Positions 44,532 through 53,897 of a stretch of 64,000 nt of DNA are shown piece after piece. Within the stretch, counting starts at the first letter, position 1; every line of letters begins with the position of its first letter. The position numbers were made by a program, and so were the translations under genes. Below the pieces are notes generated by a model that saw only the letters and a program-made list of their open reading frames with translations, ran no database searches and was not told where the DNA came from. This DNA is from Bacillus sp. N1-1 (GTDB lineage: Bacteria; Bacillota; Bacilli; Bacillales; Guptibacillaceae): contig NZ_CP046564.1 in NCBI RefSeq assembly GCF_009818105.1, forward strand, positions 1,798,001 through 1,862,000, read 5' to 3'.

Positions 44532-44849
44532 ATGGGCTCGATTCTGCTTCTGGTTGGTTTAGTAGGTGGGTTGCTTTATCTATACTGGAAAGGAAGACAT
44601 GCTAAAGAGGAAACCATCGATAAAAAGTTGATACAGGGATTGATTATCGCAGACATTCTTGCTGCACTTGTGTTGCACGGGGTCATAACAGCAGCAGAAG
44701 CTGAAATGCTTTCAGAGCAATCTCTTTCAGAGGTAGAAGATTATTTGTTTAATCATACGAGTATTACAGAAGGGTCATTTAGCGACTGGGTTCATCACGA
44801 TTGGGATGGTGTACAGATTGTTGATGCACTCGACATTGATCCTGGCTAA
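44532..44849 (+). CDS. Small membrane-anchored protein
   Basis: A 105-residue protein with one N-terminal membrane segment (about 3-19), a basic stop and an acidic cytoplasmic or surface domain ending DALDIDPG. No known family. AAAGGAGG precedes the ATG. No plus-strand terminator with a T-run follows; the nearby hairpin at 44887-44908 has its T-run on the minus strand. Confidence 0.7.
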   Translation: MGSILLLVGLVGGLLYLYWKGRHAKEETIDKKLIQGLIIADILAALVLHGVITAAEAEMLSEQSLSEVEDYLFNHTSITEGSFSDWVHHDWDGVQIVDALDIDPG

Positions 44850-44880
44850 ATTAAGAAACCTCTTATTGTTTGATAACGAT

Positions 44881-45019
44881 AAAAAAACCCGCAGGATTTC
44901 CTGCGGGTGCCTTAAGCTATGAAGCTAAGGCAAATGGGAGAGGAGAAACCGGAGGAAGAACTTATGGGGAAACGTAAGTCTTCTTCCGCGGTTGGCAACA
45001 TCGTTATGAACGATGCTAC
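44881..45019 (-). ncRNA. csfG: Candidate CsfG, forespore-specific small RNA
   Basis: Minus-strand RNA of about 139 nt between ylbG and rsmD (ylbH), where B. subtilis encodes the sporulation RNA CsfG. Hairpins in order of transcription: CATCGTT/AACGATG (44999-45015), an 11-bp stem with a 2-base bulge (44954-44964 with 44975-44987), a bulged stem (44911-44929) and a 10-bp terminator stem (44887-44908) ending in UUUUUUU. Between hairpins lies a C/U-rich single strand (about 44930-44953). The assignment rests on position, promoter and structure. Confidence 0.75.
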
Positions 45020-45025
45020 TACGTT

Positions 45026-45054
45026 TAGTATCGCCATCCCAAAAACGTTTATAC
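45026..45054 (-). promoter_or_regulatory. Sigma-F/sigma-G type promoter of csfG
   Basis: On the minus strand GTATA (45054-45050) is followed after 14 bases by GGCGATACTA (45035-45026). This fits the sigma-F -10 form GGNNANAHTR at all fixed positions. Counted as sigma-G it is GTATA, 17 bases, GATACTA. The spacers are one base shorter than the usual ones. Forespore expression is predicted. Confidence 0.68.
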
Positions 45055-45125
45055 ATGGATTTTAGCTTTCCCTTTTTTTGTGGTAGGATAAGTAGGAATA
45101 TGGAAACGATAAGGTTGTGAGAGAG

Positions 45126-46215
<1,090 letters not shown>

Positions 46216-46216
<1 letters not shown>

Positions 46217-47439
46217 TACTTAAATATCCGTTGATTCCCAGCACGGTAAGTAACAAGGATGATAAATATAAGTAATGAAAAAAGGGTGATCCAGGGTCCT
46301 GTTTGCGTAAGAAAAGAATAGACGCTTTCAATAAAAGATGGGGCATCTTCTCGATTTAAAACAGGAAGAGAGCCATTACCTGAAGATAGGTAATCCAAAT
46401 AAATAGGTTTCCAAATGATAAGTGTAAGAAAAGATGCGAAAAAGCCATGAAGCAATCTCGCGAAAAAAAATGGCTTGAACCGAATGTCGGTATCTGCCAA
46501 AATACTTGCCACCTGTGCCTGAACGGAGAATCCATTAAAAGCCAGAATGAAGCTTGTCACGATCGCTTGAGCAAGAAGTGTTGTAGAGCTTTCACTTGCT
46601 AGTCTGCTTCCTAACGTAATTTCAAACATTCCAGAAAGTAATGGGATATCTAGCTCAGGGGATAGCTGTAACAGTAACAGGATGGACCGAATTATTCCTG
46701 CAAGAATAGCAGCGATTCCAATCACACCGAGTAGCTCATTTAAAACAGAAAACAGAATAATGAAGCCACCAACCATTAATAGTGTTTTAATTGAAGAATG
46801 AACAGCATCTCCCATCATTTTTCCGAATGGACGTGGATCTGTAAGTCGTGTTTCATGGAGAGCTGAAAAAGCAAGTCCGAGTCTTGACTCAGAAGATCGG
46901 ATCATTTCAGTAGGATGGCGGTCCTCAGGATGATGAAAACGCATCACGAACCCAACCAAAATATTACCGGCGTAGTGGGCGATCGCTAAAATAACGCCAA
47001 GTGCGGGATTATGGAAAAAACCAACTGCAACAGCGGCGAAAATAAAAAGCGGGTTTGAGCAGTTTGTAAACGAAACAAGACGTTCTCCTTCAATTGCAGT
47101 GATGTCATTATTTTGACGAAGATGAGCGGTATACTTCGCTCCTGCAGGGAAGCCTGACGCAATGCCCATTGCAAATACAAAAGCGCCTGAACCTGGAACA
47201 CGAAAAAGGGGTCTCATCAAAGGTTCTAGTAAAATGCCAATAAATCGAACAACTCCAATGCCAATTAGGATTTCAGAGATAATAAAAAAGGGTAATAAAG
47301 AGGGGAATACAATATTCCACCACATGGATAAACCGCTTTTGGATGCCTCTAGTGTATGATCAGGAAATAAAATTACGGCGAGAGCAACGAACGTCACGGA
47401 CGTTGCAAGCATTATGGTTTTCATTACTTGAACGTTCAC
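46216..47439 (-). CDS. ylbJ: Sporulation integral membrane protein YlbJ (SpoVV)
   Basis: A 407-residue, roughly eight- to nine-segment membrane protein of the nucleoside-recognition (Gate) type. YlbJ/SpoVV in B. subtilis is made in the mother cell and moves dipicolinic acid across the outer forespore membrane. GIASGFPAGAKYTAHLR and SFTNCSNPLFIF are typical. GTG start at 47439 with GGGAGG upstream; an ATG at 47424 is an alternative. Confidence 0.92.
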
Positions 47440-47509
47440 AGTTGCATTCCTCCCACTTCATGAGCAGTAAACGAAAAAAGTTTCTCTAACCTGTCCGATT
47501 ATTAAAATA

Positions 47510-47540
47510 TACGTATGTGAGGCACAATTAGACCATATGA
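47510..47540 (-). promoter_or_regulatory. Possible sigma-E promoter of ylbJ
   Basis: On the minus strand TCATATG (47540-47534) and CATACGTA (47517-47510) resemble sigma-E -35 (ATA core) and -10 (CATACANT) elements, with a 16-base spacer. The match is incomplete. Sigma-E control is known for ylbJ in B. subtilis. Confidence 0.4.
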
Positions 47541-47571
47541 TTAAGCAGGTATAGACAGGGAGGCGTTCTCA

Positions 47572-48360
47572 ATGAACCGTCCAAAGATCGGATTAGCTCT
47601 CGGTTCTGGAGGAGCAAGAGGATTCGCTCATTTAGGCGTACTTAAAGTACTGCTTCAAGAAAAAATTCCGATTGATTGCATTGCTGGAAGTAGCATGGGA
47701 TCACTCGTCGGTGCCATTTATGGATCGGGACATGATATCGAAACGATGGAGAAAATGGCATCGCTTTTTCGTAGAAAGTATTATTTAGACTTTACCGTTC
47801 CTAAGATGGGTTTTATTGCGGGGAATAAAGTGAGAAGTTTAATTGAAACGTTGACTCATGGAAAACAGATAGAAGACATGGACCCTCCGCTTGCGATTGT
47901 TGCAACAGACATTATTAAAGGAGAAAAGGTTGTTTTTCGAACCGGGTCTGTTGCGCAAGCGGTAAGAGCAAGTATTGCGATACCTGGAATATTAGTTCCA
48001 GAAAAGATTGGGGAACGCCTTTTAGTAGATGGAGGTGTAATTGATCGCGTCCCAGTTTCTGTTGCAAGAGAAATGGGCGCCGATCTTGTCATTGCCGTGG
48101 ACGTATCCAACGTAAAGAAAGAACCTGATGTGACATCCATTATAGACGTCATTATGCAAAGTATCGATATTATGCAAAATGAAATGGTGCGGCTGCATGA
48201 AATTAATGCAGATGTCATGATAAAACCAGGTTTGGAATCCTTTCAATCAAGAGCTTTTACAAACGTATTGGATATCATTAAAATCGGAGAGGAAGAAGCC
48301 TATCGCCACCTTGAACAAATTCATCAGGCGGTGAAGGTGTGGAAGGAGAAAAATAAATGA
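47572..48360 (+). CDS. ylbK: Patatin-like phospholipase family protein YlbK
   Basis: A 262-residue patatin-fold serine hydrolase. The oxyanion loop GSGGARG (12-18), nucleophile S41 in GSSMG and catalytic D153 in DGG are all present, so it should be active. Probably a cytoplasmic lipid acyl hydrolase; the substrate is unknown. GGGAGG lies before the ATG. The ylbL start overlaps its stop (ATGA). Confidence 0.93.
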   Translation: MNRPKIGLALGSGGARGFAHLGVLKVLLQEKIPIDCIAGSSMGSLVGAIYGSGHDIETMEKMASLFRRKYYLDFTVPKMGFIAGNKVRSLIETLTHGKQIEDMDPPLAIVATDIIKGEKVVFRTGSVAQAVRASIAIPGILVPEKIGERLLVDGGVIDRVPVSVAREMGADLVIAVDVSNVKKEPDVTSIIDVIMQSIDIMQNEMVRLHEINADVMIKPGLESFQSRAFTNVLDIIKIGEEEAYRHLEQIHQAVKVWKEKNK

Positions 48361-49385
48361 ATCGAAGCACCAAGAAATTCACCTATGTTTGGGCAATTAT
48401 TATTGTATTGGTGGCGGCCTTTACTTTTATTGACCTCCCCTATTATGTGACAACACCGGGAGAAGCGAGAGTATTAGATGAAGTGATCAACGTTGATGGT
48501 GGTTCACAAGATGGTGGAGAATTTATGCTGACGACTGTTCGAGTGGGAGAAGCAAACGTTATTCAGTACATCTGGGCCCAATTTAACGAATATCATGAGT
48601 TGATTGAAGAAGATTTGATTAAACGTGAAGGCGAGTCAGATGAAGAGTACCATCAAAGACAGCTAGACGTCATGGCAAACTCACAAACGAGTGCGACAAT
48701 TGTAGCATACCAGGCAGCGAATAAGGACATTACCATTACAAAAAATGGTGTTCTCGTAACTGGAATCATTGAAGGAATGCCGGCAGATGGGAAGTTAGAA
48801 CTCGGCGACTTAATTGTCGAGGTTGACGGAGAGAAAGTGGAAGAAACCGAACAGCTTCTTGAGCAACTTGGCTCTTATGAAAAGTCAGACACGGTTAACT
48901 TAACCATTAAAAGAGAAGATAAGGAAATGAAGGTGGAGCTTGGTTTTGCAGACTTCCCAGAAGCTTATAATGCCGAAGACGGTAAAGTAGGCGTTGGGAT
49001 CACAGGTCCTGTCACAGCAACGACGATCGAAACAGATCCTTCCATTAAAATCAATACGGACGAAATTGGTGGACCATCAGCGGGGTTAATGTTTTCACTT
49101 GAAATTTATAACCAATTAACAGAAGAGGATTGGACAAAAGGGTATGAGATTGCTGGAACGGGTACAATCAATGACGAAGGTGAAGTTGGACCGATCGGCG
49201 GAATAAAACAGAAGATCGTGGCTGCTGATGGATCAGGGGCAGAAATTTTCTTTGCACCGGTTGCTCATTCCAATTATGATGATGCATTAGAAGCAGGAAA
49301 AGATATTGATACCGAAATGAAGATTGTTCCTGTGGAAACATTTGAAGATGCTCGTGAGTACTTAAAACAATTGAAAGAAAAGTAA
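48357..49385 (+). CDS. ylbL: Membrane PDZ-Lon type protease YlbL
   Basis: A 342-residue membrane-anchored protease: N-terminal segment (about 10-27), a PDZ domain (about 125-205, GIIEGMPADGKLELGD) and a Lon-type S16 domain with the Ser-Lys dyad S241 (GGPSAGLM) and K284 (GGIKQK). In B. subtilis YlbL, with CtpA, degrades the division inhibitor YneA after DNA damage. Relatives process pheromones in streptococci (SepM). Coupled to ylbK. Confidence 0.94.
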   Translation: MNRSTKKFTYVWAIIIVLVAAFTFIDLPYYVTTPGEARVLDEVINVDGGSQDGGEFMLTTVRVGEANVIQYIWAQFNEYHELIEEDLIKREGESDEEYHQRQLDVMANSQTSATIVAYQAANKDITITKNGVLVTGIIEGMPADGKLELGDLIVEVDGEKVEETEQLLEQLGSYEKSDTVNLTIKREDKEMKVELGFADFPEAYNAEDGKVGVGITGPVTATTIETDPSIKINTDEIGGPSAGLMFSLEIYNQLTEEDWTKGYEIAGTGTINDEGEVGPIGGIKQKIVAADGSGAEIFFAPVAHSNYDDALEAGKDIDTEMKIVPVETFEDAREYLKQLKEK

Positions 49386-49406
49386 AAGCATTCCTAATGC
49401 AAAAGG

Positions 49407-49434
49407 GCCTGGCGATTACTGCCAGGCTTTTTTT
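49407..49434 (+). terminator. Terminator of ylbKL
   Basis: GCCTGGC pairs with GCCAGGC around a 7-base loop, followed by seven T. It touches the stop of the convergent tmcAL. Confidence 0.9.
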
Positions 49435-50644
49435 AGATCATTAAAGGTACAGATTTATATTCTTTTTTAAGAAAGTTTTCTTGATGCTGACCATCGTATC
49501 CGAGTGCATAAACAAGGCTTGCTCGTCTTTCAATCGTCAGAAATGGGTGGTCCGATTGATTGATATTGGAAACGAGGGGAATAGAAAGAGCCCCTTTTTT
49601 CTGACTAAGAAACGTTCGCCCTGATTTTGTCATGCCAAGAATACGAATATATGGTGCTTTCCCATCTAGTGCTGGCTTCATGTCCTCCTTAGTCGTTTGA
49701 GTGAGGACGTGAAGAGCGAACCGTTGAATTCTTGTCCACGTGTATCGTTTGGTTTTGACAAACTCCATAAAAGATTGAAAATTTGGGGCTTTCTTAGCCA
49801 TCGAAATAAGGCGATTCTCAAGCCCTTCCTCCGCTTCATAGATGAAAGAAAGGTCCTTATTATTCGTCGTAAGTAGTTTATAACGCAGCAGGTGATAAAG
49901 CTTGTGCCACCCGTGGAAGTCGCTATATGTATGCTGATAGTCGAGGAGCTTTTGGTAAGTTGGATGTGGCACATAATTGATGATGTGATCAAGAGTGCTA
50001 CCTTTTAATAGCTCAATTCGGATACTTGTTGCGCTTGCAATTTTTACATCGACAAATTCTTGATCATGATAACCTGCTTTTGTTCGTAAAATTGTAAAGG
50101 GTTGTAGATGAGAATTAAGATCTTGAATCGCTTTAACATAGTGGTAACCTAGTATGTTATTTGGTTGAGAGAGATCAAGCACGTTTGCGTGTCCGTCAAG
50201 ACTCTCAAAGGCAAGCGATGACGCTTTTGGGTAGCTATATCCCTGGCCCATGTAATATTTAATTCGTTCGTTATATTCTGGTTCATTGTTATGAATAAAT
50301 GTTGTTGTCTTTTGGAACTCTTCTATTGCACCCGATTCACTTCCAAAACAGAGGGTATCCACTCCGAGGGAAGTTAGGAGAGATATTGCTCCTTTTGCAA
50401 AGATTTCCGCTTTTTGGGTAGCATATACGTAGGGTAGCTCAATCACAAGATCAACACCGTTTCTTAGAGCCATCTCCGTTCTTGTCCATTTATCAACGAG
50501 GGCTGGTTCTCCCCGTTGAAGAAACGAACCGCTCATAACGGCAACCACCACTTCAGCATTAGTCGTTTTTTTCGTTTCTTCTAGATGATAAAGATGCCCA
50601 TTGTGAAAAGGGTTGTACTCTACAACAACTCCAGCAGCCTTCAT
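49433..50644 (-). CDS. tmcAL: tRNA(Met) cytidine acetate ligase (TmcAL, YlbM)
   Basis: A 403-residue enzyme that uses acetate and ATP to acetylate C34 of elongator tRNA(Met). The nucleotidyltransferase motif VVEYNPFHNGHLYHL and the later MSGSFLQRGEPALVDKW match the family. AGGAG lies before the ATG at 50644. Divergent from ylbN, as in B. subtilis. Confidence 0.94.
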   Translation of the reverse strand: MKAAGVVVEYNPFHNGHLYHLEETKKTTNAEVVVAVMSGSFLQRGEPALVDKWTRTEMALRNGVDLVIELPYVYATQKAEIFAKGAISLLTSLGVDTLCFGSESGAIEEFQKTTTFIHNNEPEYNERIKYYMGQGYSYPKASSLAFESLDGHANVLDLSQPNNILGYHYVKAIQDLNSHLQPFTILRTKAGYHDQEFVDVKIASATSIRIELLKGSTLDHIINYVPHPTYQKLLDYQHTYSDFHGWHKLYHLLRYKLLTTNNKDLSFIYEAEEGLENRLISMAKKAPNFQSFMEFVKTKRYTWTRIQRFALHVLTQTTKEDMKPALDGKAPYIRILGMTKSGRTFLSQKKGALSIPLVSNINQSDHPFLTIERRASLVYALGYDGQHQENFLKKEYKSVPLMI

Positions 50645-50773
50645 ACAGTCGCTCCTCTCGATCCAAATCTAATTGGACGTCCATTTTTATTAGTTGAATT
50701 CAAGGTTTTTTCTCTGGTATGATAAACATTATACCAAGATTACCAATGAAACAACTGGTGTAAAGAAAAAATA

Positions 50774-50802
50774 TTGACATTTGCTTAATTTGTAGCTATA
50801 AT
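50774..50802 (+). promoter_or_regulatory. Consensus sigma-A promoter of ylbN-rpmF
   Basis: TTGACA (50774-50779), 17-base spacer, TATAAT (50797-50802): a perfect consensus promoter, 28 bases before ylbN. It should be strong, as expected for a ribosomal protein operon. Confidence 0.9.
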
Positions 50803-50830
50803 ACTTTTGTTGCCTTGAGGTGATACACAG

Positions 50831-51367
50831 ATGAAATGGTCAATTGAACAATTGAAGTCCTATAAATTAAAAGGCCTTACAATTGACGAAGAAGTGAATG
50901 TAGAGGAACTGAAGGAACGTAATCCAGATATACGTGAGATTACGCCAGTTCATGTTACCGGTGAAACATCGTTTCATGGTAATAAGGTTACCTTTCATCT
51001 TACAGTGAAAGGCAAAATGGTTCTACCATGTGCCAATACACTTGAAGATGTTGATTTTCCGTTCGTACTTCGCCCAATGGAGACATTTGTGCTTGAAGCA
51101 AACACAAATGGCGTTGATTTTGAGGTGGAAGATGAAGAAATTCATCAAGTTTCGGGAAATACGGTTGACTTAGTTCCGTATATTAAGGAAAATATACTTT
51201 TGGAGATTCCGATTCGCGTTGTGAAATACAGCTCTGAATCTGAAGAAATGCCAAAAAAATCCGGAAATGGTTGGGAAGTTATTACGAAGGAACAACCGAA
51301 AGAAAAGGTTGATCCACGTATGGCCGGCTTAGCTGATTTTTTCAATAAGGAAAATGAGGATAGCTAA
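50831..51367 (+). CDS. ylbN: YceD family (DUF177) protein YlbN
   Basis: A 178-residue protein of the YceD/DUF177 family, almost always encoded before rpmF, as here. Its role is tied to 23S rRNA or ribosome synthesis. VDLVPYIKENILLEIPIR and the C-terminal DPRMAGLADFF are family hallmarks. TTGAGGTGA precedes the ATG. Confidence 0.92.
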   Translation: MKWSIEQLKSYKLKGLTIDEEVNVEELKERNPDIREITPVHVTGETSFHGNKVTFHLTVKGKMVLPCANTLEDVDFPFVLRPMETFVLEANTNGVDFEVEDEEIHQVSGNTVDLVPYIKENILLEIPIRVVKYSSESEEMPKKSGNGWEVITKEQPKEKVDPRMAGLADFFNKENEDS

Positions 51368-51414
51368 TTCAAAAATTTCCGTAAGACAGTTAACTTTTTA
51401 AGGAGGTGGAAACA

Positions 51415-51588
51415 ATGGCAGTACCAGCTAGAAGAACTTCTAAAACGCGTAAAAACAAGCGTCGTACTCATTATAAATTAGAAGTACCAGGAATGGTAAA
51501 GTGCCCTAATTGCGGCGAATACAAACTTTCTCACCGTGTTTGTAAAGAGTGTGGAAATTACAAAGGTGAAAACGTAGTAAGCAAGTAA
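51415..51588 (+). CDS. rpmF: 50S ribosomal protein L32
   Basis: A 57-residue L32 with the N-terminal [16 protein letters not shown] and two zinc-ligand pairs, CPNC and CKEC, so this is the zinc-binding form. AGGAGGTG precedes ATG 51415; the GTG at 51406 is inside that site. Co-transcribed with ylbN and followed by a terminator. Confidence 0.97.
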   Translation: MAVPARRTSKTRKNKRRTHYKLEVPGMVKCPNCGEYKLSHRVCKECGNYKGENVVSK

Positions 51589-51596
51589 TCTTGTGA

Positions 51597-51625
51597 AACA
51601 GAGAGAGAAATCTCTCTGTTTTTTT
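51597..51625 (+). terminator. Terminator of ylbN-rpmF
   Basis: AACAGAGAGA pairs with TCTCTCTGTT around a 4-base loop, followed by a T-run. Confidence 0.92.
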
Positions 51626-51668
51626 ACGTGTTAAATTATTTGATTTTTCTAAAAAGGGAGAGGGCGAG

Positions 51669-52430
51669 ATGAAAAGTGTGATCGTTGAACATCGTAATCG
51701 AGCAGCAATCTTAACCATTCATCGACCTGAGCAAAGAAATGCGATTAATGGCGTGGTAATGGATCAATTAATGCACGCGATTGAAAAAGCTGAAGCAAAC
51801 GAAAGCGTAAGTTATATTGTGCTCACAGGTAGCGGAGAGAAAGTTTTTTGTAGCGGCGGGGATTTGAAGGCATTTCAAGGGCTTAAGACAGCTGAACAGG
51901 CTTATCCCATGCTTCGCAAAATGGGTGATGTTCTTGATCGCTTGTTTTTCTGTAAGAAACCGACCGTTGCGCTTTTGAATGGTCATGCAGTTGGAGGCGG
52001 GTTGGAACTTGCAATGGCATGCGATTATCGGGTTGCTAAAAAGAACACGCAGGTAGGATTTATACAGGGATCGATCGGGTTAACGACTGGCTGGGGCGGA
52101 TCTACTTATGCCTTAACGAGAATGAATTCTACTGAAGCTTTAAAGATGCTTATGAGCGCTGATCGCTATTCGAGTGAAGAAGCTCTTTTAAGCGGTTGTC
52201 TTACATATATTGCGAATGATCATCCATGGGAAGAGGATGCTTATCGCTACATAGAAAACCTTTTAAAACGGTCTCCACTAATTCTTTCTACTTATAAAAC
52301 CTACTGGCTCAATAGCCTTGATCCACATTTCATCCGTCATCGAGTTGAAGAAGAAATTAGAAGCTGTGCACGCTTATGGGATACAGATGAGCATCATCAA
52401 GCCGTAAAGGCATTTTTAGACAAGAATTAG
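51669..52430 (+). CDS. Enoyl-CoA hydratase/isomerase family protein
   Basis: A 253-residue crotonase-fold protein. The CoA oxyanion loop SGGDLKAF and the GGGLELAMACD segment with the first catalytic Glu are present. The second catalytic Glu of true hydratases appears replaced: the aligned segment reads QVGFIQGSIGL. It may therefore be an isomerase, decarboxylase or other crotonase. AAAGGGAG precedes the ATG. It is not at this place in B. subtilis. Confidence 0.88.
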   Translation: MKSVIVEHRNRAAILTIHRPEQRNAINGVVMDQLMHAIEKAEANESVSYIVLTGSGEKVFCSGGDLKAFQGLKTAEQAYPMLRKMGDVLDRLFFCKKPTVALLNGHAVGGGLELAMACDYRVAKKNTQVGFIQGSIGLTTGWGGSTYALTRMNSTEALKMLMSADRYSSEEALLSGCLTYIANDHPWEEDAYRYIENLLKRSPLILSTYKTYWLNSLDPHFIRHRVEEEIRSCARLWDTDEHHQAVKAFLDKN

Positions 52431-52610
52431 TAAATTTGTATAGTATAAAGTAGGTTTGATTCCAACATTTTTTTAGGTTGTTTTGTAATAAGAAAAGGTC
52501 TATCCTTCTCTCGCTAGGATTAAAAAAATAGATTCTTCATAAATAGAAGAGTCTACTATATCTAGTAAACGCATATGATGACTGTAAAACAGTTATTGGG
52601 GGGATTGCGA

Positions 52611-53174
52611 TTGGTACCGATTCGCCAGGATGCTTGGTCGAAAGATGAAGATGTATTATTAGCTGAGGTTGTGCTACGTCACATTAGAGAATCAAGTACA
52701 CAACTCGCGGCATTTGAAGAAGTAGGTAAGACACTGTCTAGAACTCCAGCCGCCTGTGGGTTTCGATGGAATTCGCTTATTCGTAAACAGTATGAGGCGG
52801 CGATCACGTTAGCTAAGAAGCAGCGCAAGGAACAGAAGAAAAATCAAGTGGAAGTGAAAGTAGACTCCGCACAAGAAGATCGAAGCATAGATTTAATCGA
52901 TGAAGCCATTAGCCTATTGATAACATCGAAAACTTATCTCTCTCAAACAAGTAAAAGTGAAGCATCACTACAGGAGGCGCTGGCTGAAAACCTTCAGCTT
53001 AAGCAAAATCTTCATCAGTTAGAAAAAGAGTACCTGACAGTTCAGGAAGATTATCAATCGTTACTAGAAATTATGGAAAAAGCAAGGAAAATGGTGATCT
53101 TTCAAGAAGACGATTCAGGAAGTTTACGTTTTCAAATGGATGCGAACGGTAATTTAGAAAAAATAAAGAAATAG
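52611..53174 (+). CDS. ylbO: RsfA family transcription factor YlbO
   Basis: A 187-residue regulator with an N-terminal Myb/SANT-like DNA-binding domain (QDAWSKDEDVLLAEVVLRHI ... ACGFRWNSLIRKQYE) and a C-terminal coiled coil (about 110-165). The family includes the prespore regulator RsfA. The frame opens at 52575, but the TTG at 52611, seven bases after GGGGGG, gives an N-terminus like YlbO. A 9-bp hairpin with one G-U pair lies about 52531-52555 upstream. Confidence 0.88.
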   Translation: MVPIRQDAWSKDEDVLLAEVVLRHIRESSTQLAAFEEVGKTLSRTPAACGFRWNSLIRKQYEAAITLAKKQRKEQKKNQVEVKVDSAQEDRSIDLIDEAISLLITSKTYLSQTSKSEASLQEALAENLQLKQNLHQLEKEYLTVQEDYQSLLEIMEKARKMVIFQEDDSGSLRFQMDANGNLEKIKK

Positions 53175-53195
53175 GAGCGTGTCAGCTCCTATTTC
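53168..53195. terminator. Hairpin between ylbO and ylbP
   Basis: GAAATAGGAGC pairs with GCTCCTATTTC around a 6-base loop. The T tails are short. It overlaps the ylbO stop and serves two convergent genes. Confidence 0.7.
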
Positions 53196-53199
53196 TTCG

Positions 53200-53673
53200 T
53201 TACTCCTGTTCGGTTACACCTTCAGGATACCATACATAAGGATTTTCTCCACGATCGCGTTCGGGCTGATAAGTGACTGCTTCAAAACCCATCTTCTCCC
53301 AAAATTCACCTGAACCTTGCCTAGCGTTCGTTTTAACCGGCAAATTAAAGGTTTTTGCGAAATTCACAAGCGTGGAACCATAATCACGATTATGATATTG
53401 CGGAAGTACTTCAAGTTTCCAGAGCTCAAGGTAATCCTGCGGTGGATCAAAATAGCGATCGTATTTGCCATCGATGCGATACAAGCTCATTCTAGCAACA
53501 AGCTTATCTCCATAGTAAATACCATAGAATGGAGATTCGCTATCATTCTCAATGATGTTATCTTGCAGGTCCTCCATCATTGAAAGTTCTTGAATACCAA
53601 ATTCTTTAAACTTCTTAAACTCCTCGAGAGTTTTGTAATTGATTACAAGTGGACGAACTGTTAGATCTACCAT
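53200..53673 (-). CDS. ylbP: N-acetyltransferase YlbP
   Basis: A 157-residue GNAT-fold protein similar to B. subtilis YlbP. LWKLEVLPQYHNRDYGSTLVNFA is the acetyl-CoA binding region, and a C-terminal PYVWYPEG is typical. The substrate is unknown. The frame opens at a TTG (53688), but GGAGGGGG five bases before the ATG at 53673 fixes the start. Confidence 0.88.
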   Translation of the reverse strand: MVDLTVRPLVINYKTLEEFKKFKEFGIQELSMMEDLQDNIIENDSESPFYGIYYGDKLVARMSLYRIDGKYDRYFDPPQDYLELWKLEVLPQYHNRDYGSTLVNFAKTFNLPVKTNARQGSGEFWEKMGFEAVTYQPERDRGENPYVWYPEGVTEQE

Positions 53674-53897
53674 AGTGGCCCCCTCCAAGCATGCTTCTTA
53701 TTCTCTAAGATGATTAGAAGTAAAACTTCTACCTTTCTATTATAACCGAAAACACAAAACTTTTCCTCATTTCAAAAAACAAAGTATAAGAAGAATAATT
53801 TGAATATTTATTGAAACGCGAAGGTCATTTAATGATATGATAAATGTAAGGGTTTTCATACCTGTTAATTCATTATTGTGATGAGAGGGGCGATACT

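Noticed and set aside
53808..53832. cre-like sequence upstream of the biotin carboxylase gene
   Set aside because: The resemblance fails at the central CG register when aligned with the cre consensus.
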